64,000 nt of DNA from the NCBI RefSeq assembly GCF_003932785.1, contig NZ_RQYT01000025.1, positions 1 through 64,000 of the forward strand, read 5' to 3'. Below are positions 28,441 through 35,984 of the stretch, in pieces; position 1 is the stretch's first letter; each line of letters begins with the position of its first letter. Made by a program: the position numbers and the translations under genes. The notes beneath the pieces were generated by a model that did not search any database, was not told the DNA's origin, and saw only the letters and a list, made by a program, of their open reading frames with translations. This DNA comes from Arachnia propionica (lineage in GTDB: Bacteria > Actinomycetota > Actinomycetes > Propionibacteriales > Propionibacteriaceae).

Positions 28441-29081
28441 GCTGGGGCTCCAATCTGGACGAGGGTCTTGGGGACGACGAAGGCCTCGGCGTAGCGCTCA
28501 TTGCACTGCACCCCACGCACCCGCATCAGCGAGGTGAACGCCTCCGCGTCGAACCAGGGATGGTCCGCCTGGCTGGGGTAGCTCCGGGTGATGACGTCCA
28601 CCTTCACCCGCGCCACCCGTTCCGGCACCGGCACGAAGGTGGCCATCACCGGCAGGTCGGACTCATACTTGGCGATCTCGTACCCCCACACCGGCTGCCG
28701 CCGGAACACCTGGCCGAGCAACTCGGCCACCAGTGCGTGATCCTGGTGTGCGTCCCCCGGCTGGGGACCGATCACCAGGTCCGGTTCCCCCGTCGCGCGC
28801 AGCCCCACCACCTGCGCCTTGGCCTCCCCCCAGTGGGCGGGGAGCCGATTGTCCGGCAACCCCGCGACGACGACGTCGAGGTCCGCGCCGACGCACAGCT
28901 CCCGCAACGCGGCCCGTTCCTCCAGCTCCCGGCACGTTCCGGCCCCCGTCAGCACGAGAGCGGAGACCCTGAGTCCCGGATGGGTCTCGCACAGCAACCG
29001 GACGGTGGCGCCCGCCCCGATCGTGATGTCGTCGCAGTGCGCCCCGACGAGGGCGAGGTGACGGATGGCGGGGAGAATCAT
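28437..29081 (-). CDS. PIG-L family deacetylase
   Basis: 214 residues. The zinc-site motif AHCDDITIGAG (family AHPDDE) is near residue 14, and the distal metal ligand motif HQDH follows in PGDAHQDHALVAELL. Family members deacetylate GlcNAc-containing lipids or sugars. Here it probably removes an acetyl group from an amino sugar in the glycan. The ATG at 29081 overlaps the nucleotidyltransferase stop. The usual Glu of DDE is Ile, so the catalytic set is slightly altered. Confidence 0.85.
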   Translation of the reverse strand: MILPAIRHLALVGAHCDDITIGAGATVRLLCETHPGLRVSALVLTGAGTCRELEERAALRELCVGADLDVVVAGLPDNRLPAHWGEAKAQVVGLRATGEPDLVIGPQPGDAHQDHALVAELLGQVFRRQPVWGYEIAKYESDLPVMATFVPVPERVARVKVDVITRSYPSQADHPWFDAEAFTSLMRVRGVQCNERYAEAFVVPKTLVQIGAPA

Positions 29082-29815
29082 CGGCCGACCTCCCGGTTCC
29101 CGAGCCACGGGGCGTTGCCGCGGGCCCACTCCTCGTCGAGGGCCGCCCGGTCCTTGAACGTGTCGACGGGCGCCCAGAAACCGTCGTGGAGGTGTGCGAC
29201 GGCCCGACCGGCCGCCGAGACGCGGGCGAACGCGTCGAGCAGGTCCTCGCCACGGCTGAGATGGGCGAGGAACGGGGGCCGCAGGATGAGATAGCCGCCG
29301 TTGATCCGGATCTGGACGTCGTCGGCCTCCCGCAGGCGCTGGATCCTGCCGTCGGGGGCGTGCTCGATGACGTGGAACGACGCCCTCGGCCTGACCGCCA
29401 GCATCATCGCCAAAGCCTGGGGGCGGGCGGTCATCCGCGCCACCATCTGGTCGAGGTCGACGTCGCACAGCACGTCGGAGTAGTTGACGAAGAACAGCTG
29501 CTCGTCCCCGATGAAATGGCGCACCAGCCACAGCCGCTGGCCGATGGTGGTCTCCACCCCGGTGTCGATGTAGCGGATCCGCCACTCGGCCATCTCCTCG
29601 TGGCTGGCGCGGACCTCCTCGACCGCGTGCATCACCTGCCGGGCCGCGTAGCCGAGGCACAGCACGAACTCGGTGTGCCCGTATCGGGCGTAGTGGTTCA
29701 TGACGTGCACCACCAGCGGCAGCTCCCCGACGAGCTGCAGCGGCTTGGGCAGGCCGTCGCCGTCCCAGCCGCGCATCCGCATGCCGTGGCCACCGCAGAA
29801 CAGCACGACCTTCAT
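29078..29815 (-). CDS. Sugar-1-phosphate nucleotidyltransferase, RfbF (glucose-1-P cytidylyltransferase)-like
   Basis: 245 residues. The N-terminal nucleotide loop is FCGGHGMRMRGWDGDGLPKPLQLVG. It is followed by YGHTEFVLCLGYAARQV and the acidic YSDVLCDVDLDQMV, then NGGYLILRPPFLAHL and WAPVDTFKDRAALDEEW, which resembles the RfbF C-terminal W.P.DT..D. end. Likely activates a hexose-1-phosphate with CTP for the SDR and methyltransferases; CTP specificity is inferred. An ATGA overlap couples it to the upstream methyltransferase. Confidence 0.8.
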   Translation of the reverse strand: MKVVLFCGGHGMRMRGWDGDGLPKPLQLVGELPLVVHVMNHYARYGHTEFVLCLGYAARQVMHAVEEVRASHEEMAEWRIRYIDTGVETTIGQRLWLVRHFIGDEQLFFVNYSDVLCDVDLDQMVARMTARPQALAMMLAVRPRASFHVIEHAPDGRIQRLREADDVQIRINGGYLILRPPFLAHLSRGEDLLDAFARVSAAGRAVAHLHDGFWAPVDTFKDRAALDEEWARGNAPWLGNREVGR

Positions 29816-31056
29816 CGCGCCACCACCTCCTCGACCTCCAGGCGGGGCACCGGGAACACCAGCCGGGTTCCCGGACGCAGCGTCGCGGACAGCTGGTCGG
29901 TGATCTCGCGGCGCAGGTTCCATGGCAGCACCAGCACCTCGTCGGGTGCGTCGGCGACGAGGTGCTCCGGGGAGACCACGGGGATCCGGGAGCCCGGCGC
30001 GTACCGGCCGTGCTTGAAGGTGTTGCGGTCCGCGCCGTACGCGACGAGGTCGGGGCGGATGCCGCAGTAGTTGAGCAGCGTGTTGCCCTTGCCCGGCATC
30101 CCGTAGGCGACGACCCGCCGTCCCGCCCGTCTGGCCTCGATGAGGTGGGCCACAAGATCGTCGCGGATGCGGGAGACCCGCTCCCCCAGCCCGAGGTACC
30201 CCTCAGGGGAGTCCAGACCGGCGACCCGCTCCAGCGCCTCGACCTCCGCCACCCCGGGCCGCTCCTCGACGTCGGAGTCCTCGGGGACCGCCCACAGCCG
30301 GATGGAGCCGCCGTGGGTGGGGATCCGTTCCACGTCGATGAGCCGCAGCCCGCCCCGGGCCAGCGCGCCCCGGGCGGCGAGCACCGTCCAGTACTGGAAG
30401 TGCTCGTGGTAGATGGTGTCGAACTGGGCCTGGGTGATGAGCGACCAGGCGTGGTGGACCTCGATGGAGACGAATCCGTCACGGGCCACCAGCCCTGCCA
30501 GCGCCCGTGTGAACCCGAGGATGTCCGGGATGTGGGCCCACACGTTGTTCGCGACGACCAGCCGGGCGGGACCGTGCTCCGCCCGCACCCGGGCCGCGAC
30601 CTCCTCGTCGAGAAAGGCACGCAGCATCGGCACCCCCTTGGTGCGGGCGGCCTCGCTGCAGTTGGCGCTCGGCTCGATGCCGAGGCACGGCAGCCCCTGC
30701 GCGACGACGTGCTGCAGCAGGTAGCCGTCGTTCGCGGCGACCTCCACCACCAGGTCCTCACCGCCGAGGGCGAGCCGATCGACGGCGTCGACGACGAAGC
30801 GTCGCGCGTGCTCCACCCACGACGTCGAGAAGGACGAGTAGTAGGCGTAGTCGCCGCCGAAGGTCTCCTCCGGGGTGATGAGCGCCGGGATCTGCAGCAG
30901 CAGGCAGGCGGGGCAGAGCCTCAGGTGGAGCGGGTAGGTCGGCTCGGGCAGATCGAGTTGTTCCTCGGTGAGGAAGGACTCGCAGGGCGGGCTGGCTCCG
31001 AGGTCGAGCACGGAGATCAGGTCTGACCCGCCACACAGTCGGCAGGTGGGGTTCAC
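29812..31056 (-). CDS. Class I SAM-dependent sugar C-methyltransferase
   Basis: 414 residues from a GTG overlapping the GT2 stop. Zinc-binding N-terminus CRLCGG...CPACLLLQ (Methyltransf_13 type), SAM loop VVEVAANDGYLLQ, the catalytic-region sequence DTIYHEHFQYW, and the C-terminal domain VVAYGMPGKGNTLLNYCGI, as in NovU/TylCIII-type C-methyltransferases that act on keto-sugar nucleotides. All expected motifs are present, unlike the paralogue at 26327-27424. Probably creates a branched sugar in the exported glycan. Confidence 0.88.
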   Translation of the reverse strand: MNPTCRLCGGSDLISVLDLGASPPCESFLTEEQLDLPEPTYPLHLRLCPACLLLQIPALITPEETFGGDYAYYSSFSTSWVEHARRFVVDAVDRLALGGEDLVVEVAANDGYLLQHVVAQGLPCLGIEPSANCSEAARTKGVPMLRAFLDEEVAARVRAEHGPARLVVANNVWAHIPDILGFTRALAGLVARDGFVSIEVHHAWSLITQAQFDTIYHEHFQYWTVLAARGALARGGLRLIDVERIPTHGGSIRLWAVPEDSDVEERPGVAEVEALERVAGLDSPEGYLGLGERVSRIRDDLVAHLIEARRAGRRVVAYGMPGKGNTLLNYCGIRPDLVAYGADRNTFKHGRYAPGSRIPVVSPEHLVADAPDEVLVLPWNLRREITDQLSATLRPGTRLVFPVPRLEVEEVVAR

Positions 31057-32054
31057 GACGTCCCTTCTGGCACGACGGCGACGTAGGCGTCGCGGTTGCG
31101 CCGGATCGCGATGAGACCCACGGCATAGCCGAGGCAGGTGGCAAGGAGCGCGGAGACGATGGCGAACGCGCCGCCCAGGCCTCGGAATCCGGTGCGGGGA
31201 ATCGACGCCAGTTCTCGCAACACACCCTTCGGCAGGATGCGGGTGGTGTAGCTGAGCTCGGAGGAGAGCGCGCGTTCCCGGGAGGTGCGTTCCGTGACGG
31301 CGGCCTTCGAGATCCCCTCCGCGTAGGAGCGACGCCACAGGTAGTTCCAGCGGAGCCGGTCGGGGCTGACGCTGTGCCTGACGACGCTGCGGGGCTCGAA
31401 CAGGATCCGTCCCCCGGGGCGGGCGGCGACGGCGCGGATGCACAGTTCCGTCTCCTCGCAGCCATAGGGGACCTTCCCGACCCGGCCGAGATCCTCGCCG
31501 AAGAGCCCGGCGACGGCGAAGACCTCCGACCGGAAGGCCATGGAGCAGCCCATCACGTTGCGGATGGGGGCGAGGGTGGTCGGCATGCCCCGGTAGGAGC
31601 AGCCGACGACCCAGTCGAGTTCACCGCGCTGCCCGCGGGCGGCGGGCAGGGAGACGGGACGCTCCCCTCCCGCCGGCCAGCGCGGGGAGGCGGCTCCTCC
31701 CGTGACCATGACGGAGTCGTCGTCGAACGGGGCCAGGAGCGTCTCGAGCCAACCGGGCTCCGGGGTGGCGTCGTCATCGAGGAACACCACCAGGTCGGTG
31801 TCCAGGGTCTCGATGACGGTGTTCCTGGCACCTGACAGGCCACGGCGACGAGCGTTCGCCACGACCTGCACCAAGGGGTCCTCCAACTCGGAGGCCCTGG
31901 CGAACAACTCGTCGTTGTGGTCGACCACGAGCAGCACCTTGCCGTCGCGCCCGGAGGCCCGCAACTGCGCGGCAGCGGCGCTGACCCCGTCGGTGATGTC
32001 GGCCCAGCGTTCGAGGGTGTAGGCACAGACCACGATGGTCACGCTGTGGTTCAT
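31053..32054 (-). CDS. GT2 family glycosyltransferase with C-terminal membrane segment
   Basis: 333 residues. VTIVVCAYTLERWADI, VVDHNDELFARA, the GARNTVIETLDTDLVVFLDDDATPEPGW block with a DDD acidic motif, then VPYGCEETELCIRA. A hydrophobic segment lies near the C-terminus (about 295-320, FAIVSALLATCLGYAVGLIAI). The ATG at 32054 has GAGG upstream. It starts 10 bp after the previous GT2 gene. Donor and acceptor unknown. Confidence 0.88.
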   Translation of the reverse strand: MNHSVTIVVCAYTLERWADITDGVSAAAAQLRASGRDGKVLLVVDHNDELFARASELEDPLVQVVANARRRGLSGARNTVIETLDTDLVVFLDDDATPEPGWLETLLAPFDDDSVMVTGGAASPRWPAGGERPVSLPAARGQRGELDWVVGCSYRGMPTTLAPIRNVMGCSMAFRSEVFAVAGLFGEDLGRVGKVPYGCEETELCIRAVAARPGGRILFEPRSVVRHSVSPDRLRWNYLWRRSYAEGISKAAVTERTSRERALSSELSYTTRILPKGVLRELASIPRTGFRGLGGAFAIVSALLATCLGYAVGLIAIRRNRDAYVAVVPEGTS

Positions 32055-32064
32055 GCCCTCGACC

Positions 32065-32901
32065 TCAGGCGGCCAGTCGGGTGGTGTCGAGCTCCCAGTC
32101 CCGGGTGCGCAGTCGGCACTCGGGCGAGTGGTGCCGGGCAGGGGCGGTGACGAGCCGGGCCGGCTTGGCGCGGCCGCCACGGTGGGTCTCGACGGCGATG
32201 GTGCGCAGCACCCGCTGCCCGTCGGCGAAGGTGCGGAGGTTGCTCTCACCGTGGATGCGATCCAGCTCGTAGCTGGGCACCTCGGTGACGGCGAGTCCTG
32301 CCTGGGCGACCCGCACGGCGACGAGGGTCTCGATCTCGAAACCGTCACCCCACACGCCCTGACCATTGAGCGGAACGGGACGGTTGGGGTCGGGCAGGTT
32401 CAACGCCGGCATGATGTCGCGCCAGAAGGCGTTGTAGCCGTAGCAGAGATCGGTGAAGTGGGTGCCGAGGAGCGTGTTGCTGATCCGGTTGAGCCAGCGG
32501 TTGCCGGTGGAGCGCAGGCGGGTGAGGTCGACGGAGCCGCCCCCGGCCAGGTAGCGGGATCCCTTGGCGAAGTCCGCGCCGTCGACGAGGGCCTGGACGA
32601 AGGAGTGGATCTCGCAGGGGTCGGCGGAGCCGTCGGCGTCGAGGGTGACGACGATGTCCCCCGTCGCCGCATGCATGCCGCAGACGAGAGCGTTGCCCTT
32701 GCCCTTGCGGGTCTGCTGGACGACGGTCACGTTGTTGAGCAAGTCGCGGGCGACGGCCACGGTGCCGTCGGTGGAGTTGGCGTCGACGAGAACCACCTCG
32801 TGGACGTCGGGTAGATCGGGAATGAGAACCTCAAGGTTCCGTGCCTCATTCTTGGTGGGAATGACGACGGAAACCCTCGGGCTGCTGGTGCGGTGTGTCA
32901 T
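32065..32901 (-). CDS. GT2 family glycosyltransferase, polyprenyl-phosphate-mannose-synthase-like
   Basis: 278 residues. RVSVVIPTKNEARNLEVLI, VLVDANSTDGT, RKGKGNALVCGM and VVTLDADGSADPCEIHSFV give a complete DPM1/DpgS-type GT-A domain. SRYLAGGGSVDLTRLRSTGNRWLN and LCYGYNAFWR are also typical. No membrane helix is obvious. It is the first gene of the ten-gene operon and could charge a polyprenyl carrier or add an early sugar. The ATG at 32901 is preceded by a G-rich ribosome-binding region; an in-frame start about 25 codons upstream is possible. Confidence 0.88.
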   Translation of the reverse strand: MTHRTSSPRVSVVIPTKNEARNLEVLIPDLPDVHEVVLVDANSTDGTVAVARDLLNNVTVVQQTRKGKGNALVCGMHAATGDIVVTLDADGSADPCEIHSFVQALVDGADFAKGSRYLAGGGSVDLTRLRSTGNRWLNRISNTLLGTHFTDLCYGYNAFWRDIMPALNLPDPNRPVPLNGQGVWGDGFEIETLVAVRVAQAGLAVTEVPSYELDRIHGESNLRTFADGQRVLRTIAVETHRGGRAKPARLVTAPARHHSPECRLRTRDWELDTTRLAA

Positions 32902-33217
32902 GGCCGGAGCCCCCCTGACCTTTCCAAGTGCGCAGGAGAAATGCGCGAGTTGACGAAAGTGTGATGGGAGCAAGCTAGACCACCGGAGGGGTCAAAATCG
33001 CGCTGGCAACCAAACGGATGACGCCGCCATGCCGGAGTGAAACCCCAAGCAGACCCTAACTTTCGCAGGTTCTCCTTCGTTGCACGACGACCTCGGCCCG
33101 GCCGGAATCGAGCCACCCGGCGAGGCGACGGCTTGACAAATCCGGCAGGACCATGCTCAAACCAGCCGTTCGGTGGACAGCCTCTCCCCGACAGGGGTGC
33201 CGCCTAGAATTCGGGCC
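32902..33217. other. Divergent intergenic region upstream of the glycan operon
   Basis: 316 bp without a gene, between the minus-strand glycan operon and the + strand phosphatase. TTGACC on the minus strand (32990-32995) and TTGACA on the + strand (33133-33138) occur but lack well-placed -10 boxes. TAGAAT at 33204-33209, eight bases before the phosphatase ATG, is the only good -10 candidate. No riboswitch-like structure is seen. Confidence 0.5.
33204..33209 (+). promoter_or_regulatory. Candidate -10 box for a leaderless phosphatase transcript
   Basis: TAGAAT ends 8 nt before the ATG and no Shine-Dalgarno sequence is present, so transcription would start at or next to the ATG. Leaderless mRNAs are common in actinobacteria. 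Confidence 0.45.
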
Positions 33218-33805
33218 ATGAGACTCATCCTGATCCGGCACGGCGAGACCCGGAGCAATGTCGAACACCTCCTCGACACCGCCTTCCCCGGGGCCCCACT
33301 GAACGAGACCGGGCTCGCCCAGGCGCAGACGCTGCCCGAACGGCTGGCACACGAGCCCATCGAGGCCGTCTACGCCTCCACCCTGACCCGCGCGCAGCAG
33401 ACCGCCGCCCCGCTCGCCGAGGCCCGGGGCCTGGAGGTCGAGGTGATCGACGGGGTGCAGGAGATCAGCGCCGGGGTGGAGGAGCTCAACCCGGACTGGA
33501 CCACCTACATCGCCGAGCTCAACTCATGGAGCCCGACGAATGCCGACTCCAAGCTCGAGGGCGGCGAGACCGCCCGGGAGTTCATGACCCGGTTCACCCG
33601 GGCCGTCGCAGCGGTGGAGGGCCGGGGCCGCGCCTGCGCCGCGATCGTGAGCCACGGCGCGGCCCTGCGGGTGTGGGGACTCGCCCAGCAGCCGGAGTTC
33701 GGCATGGAGAACGCCCCGCCACTGGCCAACACCGCCTGGATCGTCCTCAACGGCTCCACCCGCGACGGCTGGACCATCGAGGACTGGGGTCAGCAGGGCC
33801 GCTGA
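33218..33805 (+). CDS. Histidine phosphatase family protein (phosphoglycerate-mutase-like)
   Basis: 195 residues. The catalytic RHGET motif (ILIRHGETRSN, His phosphorylated) is near residue 8, with ASTLTRAQQTAAPLAE and the second catalytic His in IVSHGAALRVWG. Length and motifs fit small broad-specificity phosphatases rather than true glycolytic mutases. Substrate unknown. Stands alone, divergent from the glycan operon. Confidence 0.9.
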   Translation: MRLILIRHGETRSNVEHLLDTAFPGAPLNETGLAQAQTLPERLAHEPIEAVYASTLTRAQQTAAPLAEARGLEVEVIDGVQEISAGVEELNPDWTTYIAELNSWSPTNADSKLEGGETAREFMTRFTRAVAAVEGRGRACAAIVSHGAALRVWGLAQQPEFGMENAPPLANTAWIVLNGSTRDGWTIEDWGQQGR

Positions 33806-33812
33806 CCCCCGC

Positions 33813-33881
33813 GGGAACCCGGCCATTTTCCTGATGGGAACCCGGCCATTTTCCTGATAGGAACCCGGCCATTTTCCTGAT
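33813..33881 (+). repeat. Three perfect-period 23-bp direct repeats
   Basis: Units at 33813-33835, 33836-33858 and 33859-33881 share GGAACCCGGCCATTTTCCTG plus AT and differ only in the first base (G, G, A). They fill the gap between the phosphatase stop and the ATPase gene, with TACCCT at 33888-33893 as a possible -10. They could be iterons bound by a regulator of the downstream gene. Confidence 0.85.
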
Positions 33882-33899
33882 AGCGGGTACCCTCAAGGC

Positions 33900-35171
33900 A
33901 TGACCTACCGCCGTCGCATCATCGACGACACGCTCGACGACCTGTTCCCCCACCTGGCCGCCATCGCGTTGGAGGGCGCCAAGGGCGTTGGCAAGACAGC
34001 GACCGCGGGACAGCGCGCACAGACGGTGTTCTCCTTGAATCGCTCGGAACAACGCGACCTCCTCCTCGCCGACCTCGACTCCCTGACCCGCGCCCCCCGC
34101 CCCGTCTTCGTGGACGAGTGGCAGTTGGTACCGGAGACCTGGGATCGCGTCCGCAGCGCGGTCGACGAGGACCCATCAGGTGGCCGCTTCCTACTCGCAG
34201 GCTCAGCCGGGGTCGCACCACAGGCGCGCATTCACTCGGGCGCCGGAAGGATCGTTCGACTCCTGCTGCGCCCGTTGTCCCTGGCCGAGAGACAGCTGAC
34301 CGAACCAACGGTCTCCTTGAAGGCCCTGCTGACCGATCCAGCCACGGACATCACCGGGCACACCCCAGTCAACCTTCCCATCTACGTCGACGAGATTCTC
34401 TCCTCGGGGTTCCCCGGGATCCGCCCGCTACCGGAACGCGCCCGAGCCGCCCAACTCGACAGCTACATCGCACGAATCGTCGACCGAGAACTCCCTGACA
34501 ACGGCGTTGTGGTTCGGAAACCAGCGACCCTGACGGCCTGGCTCGCGGCATACGCCGCTGCAACCTCGACCGATGCCACGTACACCGCGATCCTCGACGC
34601 AGCCACTCCGGGCGAGAGCGACAAACCCTCACGATCCACCGTCGACAGCTATCGGGACCATCTCACGAGGTTGTTCATACTCGACCCGGTACCTGCCTGG
34701 ATCCCGGTGTTCAATCCGCTCGCCCGGCTGACACGGACTCCCAAGCACCAGTTGGTCGACCCAGCTCTGGCCGCCCGCTTGGTGGGTGTGGACCGGGAGG
34801 CCCTGCTCCAGGGCACGGGCGGCGGGGTCGGCAAAGCCACTGGCACCTGGCTGGGCTCACTTTTCGAGTCCTTGGCCACACAGAGTCTTCGGATCTATGC
34901 CGAGGCCGTCGACGCACGGATCGGGCACCTGCGCACCAAGGACACGGCCCGCGAGATCGATCTCATCATCGAGGGACAGGACAGGCGCGTGGTTGCCATC
35001 GAGGTGAAGCTCGCGAGCAGCGTGAGCGACAACGATGTCCGGCATCTCAACTGGCTGCGGTCACAGCTCGGCGACCGGCTGGTCAATCGAGTGGTGGTGA
35101 CCACTGGCCCTTACGCCTATCGTCGACCGGACGGCGTGGTCGTGGCCCCCTTGGCGCTCCTGGGACCCTGA
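33900..35171 (+). CDS. AAA ATPase with DUF4143 domain
   Basis: 423 residues. N-terminal AAA_14 P-loop ATPase with Walker [13 protein letters not shown] and Walker [10 protein letters not shown]. The C-terminal DUF4143 domain has a PD-(D/E)xK-like signature, REIDLIIEG then VVAIEVKLA. No ribosome-binding site precedes the ATG, so the mRNA may be leaderless. Members are widespread, often horizontally moved and of unknown function; a role in stress or defence has been suggested. It sits directly behind the 23-bp repeats, and its last 55 bp overlap the convergent DUF4291 gene. Confidence 0.88.
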   Translation: MTYRRRIIDDTLDDLFPHLAAIALEGAKGVGKTATAGQRAQTVFSLNRSEQRDLLLADLDSLTRAPRPVFVDEWQLVPETWDRVRSAVDEDPSGGRFLLAGSAGVAPQARIHSGAGRIVRLLLRPLSLAERQLTEPTVSLKALLTDPATDITGHTPVNLPIYVDEILSSGFPGIRPLPERARAAQLDSYIARIVDRELPDNGVVVRKPATLTAWLAAYAAATSTDATYTAILDAATPGESDKPSRSTVDSYRDHLTRLFILDPVPAWIPVFNPLARLTRTPKHQLVDPALAARLVGVDREALLQGTGGGVGKATGTWLGSLFESLATQSLRIYAEAVDARIGHLRTKDTAREIDLIIEGQDRRVVAIEVKLASSVSDNDVRHLNWLRSQLGDRLVNRVVVTTGPYAYRRPDGVVVAPLALLGP

Positions 35172-35731
35172 CCGGGGGTGACGCGTCGGAGGATGTCGTC
35201 GGGCACGGGGTAGGGCTTCTCGGGCGGCAGGAGCCGTTTGGCCTGCGCCGCGCGACCCGACTGGACGAGGTCGGCGATCCGACGTGCCCGCTCCGTGAGG
35301 TCGGTGATCCCGACGATCCAGTCGTCGACGAGGGTGCGGATGAGGTGACGACTGACGCCGACCTGGATGCTGTAGTGGTTGAGGGCGGCGCCCCGCAGGG
35401 ACCGTTCGGGATCCCACTGGACGTGGACCTCGGCCGCCGCCAGGCGGTCCGGGTGGGCGTCGGTCAGCACCGCCCTCGAAAGGGCCTCCTCCCATCCGCT
35501 GCGGGTGATCCGAACCGCCAGGATCCGTTCCTGGCCGGATTTCCGCCCCCAGTTGCTGCGGTGCATGAGCCAGAGGAACGACGGCTTGATCCAGGTCATC
35601 CGGTGGAAGCTGAACGGGGCGACGAACCTGCCGGCCCTGAGCGCCGCGTCGGCGATCGCCGGGGAGTAGGCCTGATACATGACGATGGAGTCGCGGTCGT
35701 GGTCGGCGCGCACCTCGTAGAGCCCGTTCAT
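35117..35731 (-). CDS. DUF4291 domain protein
   Basis: 204 residues. Family hallmarks are [58 protein letters not shown] and the later [11 protein letters not shown]. The ATG at 35731 follows GGGAGGGTGAG. No signal peptide or membrane helix. Function is unknown; DUF4291 proteins have been noted near RNA-modification and nucleotide-binding proteins in other genomes, but nothing here confirms that. The last 55 bp overlap the ATPase gene. Confidence 0.88.
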   Translation of the reverse strand: MNGLYEVRADHDRDSIVMYQAYSPAIADAALRAGRFVAPFSFHRMTWIKPSFLWLMHRSNWGRKSGQERILAVRITRSGWEEALSRAVLTDAHPDRLAAAEVHVQWDPERSLRGAALNHYSIQVGVSRHLIRTLVDDWIVGITDLTERARRIADLVQSGRAAQAKRLLPPEKPYPVPDDILRRVTPGQGPRSAKGATTTPSGRR

Positions 35732-35839
35732 CTCACCCTCCCAACATTTTCCGTCACTGCGACACAATACACGCGCCCGCCCCGCCGGTCGACCCCACGC
35801 ATCCACGAACGCCCCACTCCTTCGGACGAAGAAGCCCCT

Positions 35840-35854
35840 AATGGTTGGACCATT
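35840..35854. promoter_or_regulatory. Possible FadR/GntR-type operator upstream of mutA
   Basis: AATGGTTGGACCATT is a perfect 6-bp inverted repeat with a 3-bp spacer. Its core TGGTTGGACCA fits the TNGTNNNACNA consensus of the FadR subfamily of GntR regulators. It lies 131 bp before mutA and 109 bp before the divergent DUF4291 gene. Nothing else conspicuous, including no B12 riboswitch, is seen in this gap. Confidence 0.35.
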
Positions 35855-35984
35855 CATCCGCCGCGGTCCCCGTAACCGCACCCCGCGATGAGGTCCCGAC
35901 GTCGCTGGGCTAGGGTTGAGCCATTGGGACCCGGTGTCGCGGAGCGCCCTCCGGGGCTCGTCACACCAAGATGGATGGAGAGCG

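Noticed and set aside
33813-33881. Short CRISPR or leader
   Set aside because: Three contiguous 23-bp units with no spacer sequences and no cas genes in the window.
35732-35984. Cobalamin riboswitch before mutA
   Set aside because: No B12-box-like conserved sequence or suitable stems were seen in the gap.
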